Positions 59,284 to 64,000 of a stretch of DNA of 64,000 nucleotides are shown here, in pieces (the first letter of the stretch is position 1; the number at the start of each line of letters is the position of its first letter). A model generated the notes under the pieces. It was given only the letters and a program-made list of their open reading frames with translations. It was not told the origin of the DNA and did no database searches. The DNA lies in assembly GCF_004796535.1 (NCBI RefSeq), contig NZ_SPHY01000006.1:1-64000 (forward strand), read 5' to 3'. The position numbers were made by a program, and so were the translations under genes. The stretch comes from Sphingomonas flavalba (GTDB taxonomy: Bacteria; Pseudomonadota; Alphaproteobacteria; Sphingomonadales; Sphingomonadaceae).

Positions 59284-60897
59284 TCAATCGCTGGCGCCAG
59301 CGGCGGCCTTCTCCTGCGCGACATACCACTTCGCTTCGCGCAGCAGGGCTTGCGCGTCGTAGGCCTCCCCCTCCTTGATCGTCCAGATGACGCCGCCGCC
59401 ACTCCGGTCGGTGCCGTAATGGGCAAAGCCGGCCCCGTAGAGCAGCTTGAAGTTGTCGAGCGGATTGCCGTCGACGACAACGAGGTCGGCGATGCAGCCC
59501 TGGCGGATGCCGCACAGCCCTTTGTCCAGCCCGGCAACCGCCGCCGAATTGGTCGTCGCGATCTTGACCACGTCGAGCGGATGAATCCCGGCCTGCTGCA
59601 TCAGTTCGAACTCGCGGACCGCGCCGAAACCATAGAGCGACTGCTGCGACCCGCTGTCGCTGCCCAGCCCGACCAGTCCGCCCTTCGCCCAGAAACGGTG
59701 CAGCCAGCGCATCCAGCGTTGGTAATTGTCCTTCCAGGCGATCTCGTCCGACGTCTTCCAGTCGGTGTGGAAAGATGCGTGGACGTCCGCACGCGGGCGC
59801 CACTGGTCGAGCATCGTCGGATGGACCAGCGTTTCCCGCCAGGGTAGCGTTACCACCCGCATGAAATCGGTCGACGCCTCGTAAATCGCGAAGGTCGGCA
59901 CCCATGCCGTCTTGTTCGCGATCAACTCGTCGATGACCGCTTCCAGCGCGTCGGGGTCGGCGTCCGCCTGTTTCCACAGGTAGCCGGCCTGACGGAACCG
60001 CTGCAATTCGTCGAGATAGTTATAGTCGTAAGGAAAATTCTGCGTTCCCGACAGCGCCGCATCGGGCACGCCGTACCAGTGCTCTATGCTGGTCACCCCC
60101 GCCTGCGACGCGACGCGCGCGTCGGCTTCCGACACTTTCAGGTCGACCATCACGCCGCCCATGCCCAGCTTCGCCGCCTCGTCGGTGATCGCGGCGATCA
60201 CGTCGGGATAGGTGCCGGGCCCATGGCTGATCTTGATGCCGTCGGCGCCCTGCGACCGGTATTGGCGGACCAGGGCGCGCGCTTCGTCCGGCGTATGGCC
60301 TTTGTCGCGGGTCCGCGCCGTGTTGGGCCAGCGTTTGTAGATCTGGACGCGCGGCGCGATGATGCTGTGCGCGTCCGACAGCCGCTTCTGCTCGACCAGT
60401 GCGGGAAAGTCGCTGGCGCCCGCGTCGCGCAGGGTCGTAAAGCCGTGCCCCAGCCACAGGCGGAACGCATAGGCGTAGGAATGCGCCCCCGCCTGCCGCG
60501 CATCGGGAATGTGCGCGTGCAGGTCGAACAGGCCGGGCAGCACATATTTGCCGCTGGCGTCGATGACGACGTCGCCGGTCGGCCGCGTCGCCAGCCCCGA
60601 TCGGGCGGACACCGCGTCGAACGGCACGATGTCGACGATCCGACCCTGCTCGATGATGATATCGACCGGGCCTTCCGGCGGCACGGCACGGCCGCTCGCC
60701 GGGGTGCCGCGCCCGGTGACCATGATGCCGCCGCGCACGATCATGCGCTTGCCGGTCACCGCCTTGGTCGTGCCCAGCGGGATCGGTTCGGCGCCGGCGG
60801 CCGGCTCGACCACCGTCTCGGCGGCGGCGGGATGCCCCACGACCATGCCGCAAAGGGCAATAGCGAGCAGAGAGGGGGATAGACGAAATGTCGTCAT
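59284..60897 (-). CDS. Exported amidohydrolase (paralogue 1)
   Basis: This 537-residue metal-dependent hydrolase has a signal peptide (MTTFRLSPSLLAIALCGMVVGHPAAAE). The two-part beta-sandwich/TIM barrel carries HxH in LPGLFDLHAHIP, the bridging lysine in DGIKISHG, histidine in SIEHWYG and the catalytic aspartate in GLGSDSG. Where strand 5 should give a second-metal histidine, the sequence reads VMVDLKV, so one ligand may be missing. The C-terminal part (LCGIRQGCIADLVVVDGNPL) is typical of imidazolonepropionase/prolidase-like members. It is 53 bp downstream of its paralogue. Confidence 0.85.
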   Translation of the reverse strand: MTTFRLSPSLLAIALCGMVVGHPAAAETVVEPAAGAEPIPLGTTKAVTGKRMIVRGGIMVTGRGTPASGRAVPPEGPVDIIIEQGRIVDIVPFDAVSARSGLATRPTGDVVIDASGKYVLPGLFDLHAHIPDARQAGAHSYAYAFRLWLGHGFTTLRDAGASDFPALVEQKRLSDAHSIIAPRVQIYKRWPNTARTRDKGHTPDEARALVRQYRSQGADGIKISHGPGTYPDVIAAITDEAAKLGMGGVMVDLKVSEADARVASQAGVTSIEHWYGVPDAALSGTQNFPYDYNYLDELQRFRQAGYLWKQADADPDALEAVIDELIANKTAWVPTFAIYEASTDFMRVVTLPWRETLVHPTMLDQWRPRADVHASFHTDWKTSDEIAWKDNYQRWMRWLHRFWAKGGLVGLGSDSGSQQSLYGFGAVREFELMQQAGIHPLDVVKIATTNSAAVAGLDKGLCGIRQGCIADLVVVDGNPLDNFKLLYGAGFAHYGTDRSGGGVIWTIKEGEAYDAQALLREAKWYVAQEKAAAGASD

Positions 60898-60950
60898 CGC
60901 TATTGGTCCTTTCCGGCTGGGTCGTGGGGCAAGTGCGCGCGAACGGCGCC

Positions 60951-62609
60951 CTAGGGCAGTTGCTCGCCGTTATGGATGGCCATTTCGCCCTGCGGCATGC
61001 CGCGTTCGGTCTTCTGCCGGGCGACCATTTCGCGAACGTCGGCGCGCAGCTTGGCGGCGTCGTAGATGATGCCGTCCTTAATGGTCAGGGAGATGCCGCC
61101 GATCTTGTCGACCTTGCCGGTGTCGTCGTTCAGCTTGATCGTGCCGGTGCCGAACAGCAGTTTCAGGTTGGCGAGCGGATTGCCCTTCACCACCACCAGG
61201 TCCGCCTTGCGGCCGACGCGGATCGTGCCGACCTGGTCCTCGACGCCGAGCACCTGCGCGCCGACCTGGGTCGCCGCGTGGATCACCTCCAGCGGGCTGA
61301 AACCGGCCTCGCGCAGCAGCTGCATCTCCTGGATGTAGCCAAAGCCGTAGAGATTGTAGATGTAGCCGCTGTCGCTGCCGACCGCGACCTTTCCGCCCTT
61401 GTTTTTGTATTCGTTCAGGAATTTCATCCAGTACTGGTAATTTTCTTTCCACGCCATTTCATGTTCGGTCGTCCAATCGAACCAGTAGGCGCCGTGGTTG
61501 ACGCGGCTCGGGCGGTAGAAATCCCACAGCGCCGGCATCGTGTATTCGGCATGCCATTCGGCGCGGCTCATCCGCATGAAATCGCGGCCGGTCAGATAGG
61601 CCGTCATCGTCGGAACCAAGGCAAAGTCACGCTCGAGCAGCTTGCCCATCACCTCGTTCCACTTGTCCGACCCCGGCTGGGCCGCTTGCGCCCACAGCCG
61701 CCCGGCTTCGCCGAAGCGCATCATCTCGTCATTGTTGATGAAATCGCCGGGGAAGGCCTGCAGGCGCTTGTCGGTGAACATCGCCTCGGGAAGCCCGTAC
61801 CAGTGCTCCATCGACTCCAGCCCTTGCGCGGACGTGTCGAGCACATTGGCATAGGCGACGACCGGCTGCGCGTGGTGCATCGTCGTCCGCAGGTCGATCT
61901 TGTTCGCCTCGTCGATCGCGGCGAACAGCACGTCCTTCGCACCGCCGATGAACTTGATGCCGTCGGCACCGCGCCGCTTCGCTTCCTGGATGGTGGCACG
62001 CGCGGTTGTCGCGTCGTTGATCAACTGACCGCGGCGGATGTCGTGGAAGAACGGATAGATATGCAGGCGCGGCGCGACGATTTCGTTGCGGGCGCTGCGC
62101 TCCTTGATTGCTTTCAGCCACTCGATCGGGCCGCCGCTGCCCAGGTCGCGCGCGGTGGTGATGCCATGCCCCATCCACAGTTTCAGGATATATTCGGACG
62201 GGACGTTCTGGCCCTGGCTCAGCGTGTGCAGGTGGACGTGGGCGTCGACGAAGCCGGGCATCACGTAATGTCCGGTCAGGTCGACCTCATAGTCGCCTTT
62301 GGCGGCACGTGCATTGGGGTCGATCGCCCCCGGCGCGCCGATCGTCTTGATCTCGGCGATCTTGTCGCCCGACAGGACGATGTCAGCCGGCCCCTGCGCC
62401 GGCGCGCCCGTCCCGTCGATATAATAGACATTGCGCAGGATGATCCGGTTGTAGGGGCCGACACCTTCGGTGCGGTTAGGGATCGGATCGGCCTGCAGGG
62501 CGCCCGGCGGGTCAGCCGCGATGGCCGACCCTCCGCCGAAGGCGACCGATGCCATCATGGACAGCAGGACGAGCTTAACCCCCCGTATGCGCCTTTTTTC
62601 GCTACGCAT
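60951..62609 (-). CDS. Exported amidohydrolase (paralogue 2)
   Basis: This 552-residue protein has a signal peptide (VKLVLLSMMASVAFGGGSAIAA) and a complete amidohydrolase site: HxH in MPGFVDAHVHLH, lysine in DGIKFIGG, histidine in TTMHHAQPVV, histidine in SMEHWYG and aspartate in AVGSDSG. It shares many blocks with the downstream paralogue (LWMGHGITT, EHWYG, WKENYQYWMKFL, ADLVVVKGNPL). The likely location is the periplasm, with a hydrolytic role on amides, peptides or lactam-like rings. AGGAGA precedes the ATG. It is 54 bp downstream of the TonB receptor gene. Confidence 0.87.
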   Translation of the reverse strand: MRSEKRRIRGVKLVLLSMMASVAFGGGSAIAADPPGALQADPIPNRTEGVGPYNRIILRNVYYIDGTGAPAQGPADIVLSGDKIAEIKTIGAPGAIDPNARAAKGDYEVDLTGHYVMPGFVDAHVHLHTLSQGQNVPSEYILKLWMGHGITTARDLGSGGPIEWLKAIKERSARNEIVAPRLHIYPFFHDIRRGQLINDATTARATIQEAKRRGADGIKFIGGAKDVLFAAIDEANKIDLRTTMHHAQPVVAYANVLDTSAQGLESMEHWYGLPEAMFTDKRLQAFPGDFINNDEMMRFGEAGRLWAQAAQPGSDKWNEVMGKLLERDFALVPTMTAYLTGRDFMRMSRAEWHAEYTMPALWDFYRPSRVNHGAYWFDWTTEHEMAWKENYQYWMKFLNEYKNKGGKVAVGSDSGYIYNLYGFGYIQEMQLLREAGFSPLEVIHAATQVGAQVLGVEDQVGTIRVGRKADLVVVKGNPLANLKLLFGTGTIKLNDDTGKVDKIGGISLTIKDGIIYDAAKLRADVREMVARQKTERGMPQGEMAIHNGEQLP

Positions 62610-62625
62610 TTTCGTCTCTCCTAGA

Positions 62626-62646
62626 TCGAATATTCCGATATTTCGA
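62626..62646. promoter_or_regulatory. Imperfect AT-rich dyad between receptor and amidohydrolase genes
   Basis: TCGAATAT and ATATTTCGA face each other around TCCG, and TCGAAT recurs as a direct repeat at 62643-62648. It may be a regulatory site or an internal promoter; the 54-bp gap makes read-through from the receptor gene likely too. Confidence 0.3.
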
Positions 62647-62662
62647 ATGTGTGTCGGCCAAC

Positions 62663-64000
62663 TTAGAACTTGAAACGAACGCCAAGGAAGTAACGGCTAC
62701 CGATGACGTCATAGAGAGACGGGTCCGTATTGGCGTCGCCGGCAAGGACGGTGCCCATGATCGGCGGCTTTTTGTTGAAGATATTGTCGATGCCGGCGAC
62801 GATCTCAGCAAAGCTGGTGATCCGGAACTGCGACGACAGGTCGAAGTAGTATTGCGGGCTGGTCCGCTGCACCGCCGCCGTGATCCCCGGATAGAGCTTC
62901 AGCACGCCGACCCGCCGCATGCTGCCGCGCAGGGTCAGCGGGCCGCTGTTGTAGGTCAGGTTGGTCTTGAGGCTCAGCTTCGGCGTGCCGTAGATGCCGT
63001 AGCCGGTACAGCCGCCGCCCATCCGGCCCGCGCAATCGCGCTTCGGCTGGCCGGCAAGCACCTGGGTCGACCGCTCGAGCATCCAGCTGGCAACGACCTG
63101 GAAGTCGAGCCGCGCCAGATCCCCGCCGATTGCCAGCGCATCCGGCAGGTCGACACGATAGTCGATCTGCGCGTCGATGCCGCGCACCGCCAACGTACCG
63201 ATGTTCTGCAGGTTGGTCGCCACATAATCGACCTGGCCGTTGGGCAGCCGGACGATGGCGCGGCAGGTCGTCGAATTCGGGTCCAAGTTGATGAAGCAGT
63301 CGGTCAGCGTCTGATCGGTGTTAACGCTGGCGATCGCCCCGGTGACGTCGATGTTGTAATAGTCGACGGTCAGGTTCAGCCGGTCCAGGAAGGGCGGGGA
63401 AATCACCGCGCCCACCGTCCAGGTCTTGGACTTTTCTTCCTGCAGCGCGGGGTTGCCGCCGGTCAGGGCCGTCATGCCGACCGTTCCCTGCTGCCAGTTG
63501 GGCAGGTCCACCGCCGGGACGCCCTGCGAAATGCATAGCTGCTGCTGGGCGGATGTCGGCTGGCGGGTGGCGACGCACGGGTCCTCGCCCGATCCGTAGG
63601 AACGGCCCATCGGGCGATAAAGCTCGTTCAGGGTCGGCGCCCGGATGGCGCTGTTATACGCGCCGCGGAAGCGGAGCCAGCGCACCGGCGCCCACTCGCC
63701 GCCCAGTTTCCAGGCGAACACGCTGCCGATCGTCGAATAATCGGCGTAGCGTGCCGCACCCTCGATCGCCAGCGAGTCCGCGAACGGCACGTCGGCCAGG
63801 ATCGGCACGCGGGTTTCGCCGAAAAACTCCTTCAGGTTGTAGGACCCGCTCGCCGCCGCCAGCGACGACGGACCGTATTCGCCGGCCAGGTCCTGCGGGC
63901 TGGGCAGGAAGCTGTAGCTGTCCTTGCGATATTCGACGCCGATCGCGATCGGCACCGGCCCCGCCGGCATCTCGAACAGGTTGCCGCTCAGCGAGGCGCC
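62663..64000 (-). CDS. TonB-dependent receptor, C-terminal part (runs off the window)
   Basis: The frame is open to the right edge and gives the last 445 residues of an outer-membrane receptor barrel. Typical parts are LRFRGAYNSAIRAPTLNELYRP, the NPALQEEKSKTWTVGAVISP segment, LNLTVDYYNIDVTGAI and the C-terminal YFLGVRFKF ending in phenylalanine. The FMNP-like start of this part (LFEMPAGPVPIAIGVEYRKDSYSF) is the pattern of sphingomonad receptors for organic compounds. The plug and TonB box lie outside the window. It is followed by the amidohydrolase, lyase and M24-like genes, so it probably imports their substrate or peptides that yield it. Confidence 0.9.
   Translation of the reverse strand, partial: GASLSGNLFEMPAGPVPIAIGVEYRKDSYSFLPSPQDLAGEYGPSSLAAASGSYNLKEFFGETRVPILADVPFADSLAIEGAARYADYSTIGSVFAWKLGGEWAPVRWLRFRGAYNSAIRAPTLNELYRPMGRSYGSGEDPCVATRQPTSAQQQLCISQGVPAVDLPNWQQGTVGMTALTGGNPALQEEKSKTWTVGAVISPPFLDRLNLTVDYYNIDVTGAIASVNTDQTLTDCFINLDPNSTTCRAIVRLPNGQVDYVATNLQNIGTLAVRGIDAQIDYRVDLPDALAIGGDLARLDFQVVASWMLERSTQVLAGQPKRDCAGRMGGGCTGYGIYGTPKLSLKTNLTYNSGPLTLRGSMRRVGVLKLYPGITAAVQRTSPQYYFDLSSQFRITSFAEIVAGIDNIFNKKPPIMGTVLAGDANTDPSLYDVIGSRYFLGVRFKF

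Overview
The window is a GC-rich (about two thirds G+C), densely packed chromosomal segment of an alphaproteobacterium, most likely a sphingomonad. The evidence is the cell-cycle kinase CckA, an HdaA-type DnaA regulator, LspA-BamF and PurM-PurN gene pairs, two TonB-dependent receptors, a TorF-type porin, and a recA promoter carrying the alphaproteobacterial LexA box GTTC-N7-GTTC. I recognise 55 protein genes, two of them cut by the window edges. I see no rRNA, tRNA, CRISPR array, insertion sequence or prophage.

From 1 to 35 kb the content is core metabolism and information processing. It includes ribF-ileS-lspA-bamF, a DUF5694 protein, a TorF porin, sseA-metC, queF, a thioesterase, ppk2, aspS, rnd, and an overlapping DUF2066-hdaA-ppk-ppx operon. 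These are followed by purM-purN with two small followers, ndk-GNAT, a small membrane protein with its own SOS box, psd-pssA, icd, a KefB-type antiporter, alaS, an exported M24 peptidase divergent from a dicarboxylate/amino-acid symporter, a GST, and recA (35.4-36.5 kb).

From 36.7 to 48.8 kb lies an accessory catabolic region. On the minus strand an aldehyde dehydrogenase-amidase pair precedes a TonB receptor and a two-gene flavin alcohol/sugar dehydrogenase (subunit 3 plus GMC subunit). A divergent AraC regulator sits beside them. An overlapping three-gene operon follows: octopine-dehydrogenase-like enzyme, 3-hydroxyacyl-CoA-dehydrogenase-like enzyme and FAD-linked hydroxy-acid oxidase. The layout recalls the sphingomonad polyethylene-glycol (peg) operon (receptor, ALDH, GMC dehydrogenase, AraC regulator), but the amidase and opine-type genes point to a different substrate.

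From 49 to 56.4 kb the content is again core: a CheY-like receiver, cckA, a DUF2062 membrane protein, smpB and dapA in one minus-strand run, then a soluble lytic transglycosylase and greB on the plus strand.

From 56.6 kb to the right edge is a second catabolic cluster, all on the minus strand: TonB receptor (cut by the edge), two paralogous exported amidohydrolases, a DapA-family lyase, and an exported M24-fold protein that appears to have lost most metal ligands. It reads as an outer-membrane uptake plus periplasmic hydrolysis system for an unidentified amide, peptide or cyclic substrate.

The most interesting non-gene signals are the SOS box in front of the small membrane protein at 23.8 kb (a SidA/DidA-like division-inhibitor candidate), a family of GNRA-loop hairpins at convergent gene ends, several long perfect dyads in promoter regions, a plus-strand terminator just upstream of recA with no gene in front of it, and an AT-richer block of about 80 codons in the editing domain of ileS.
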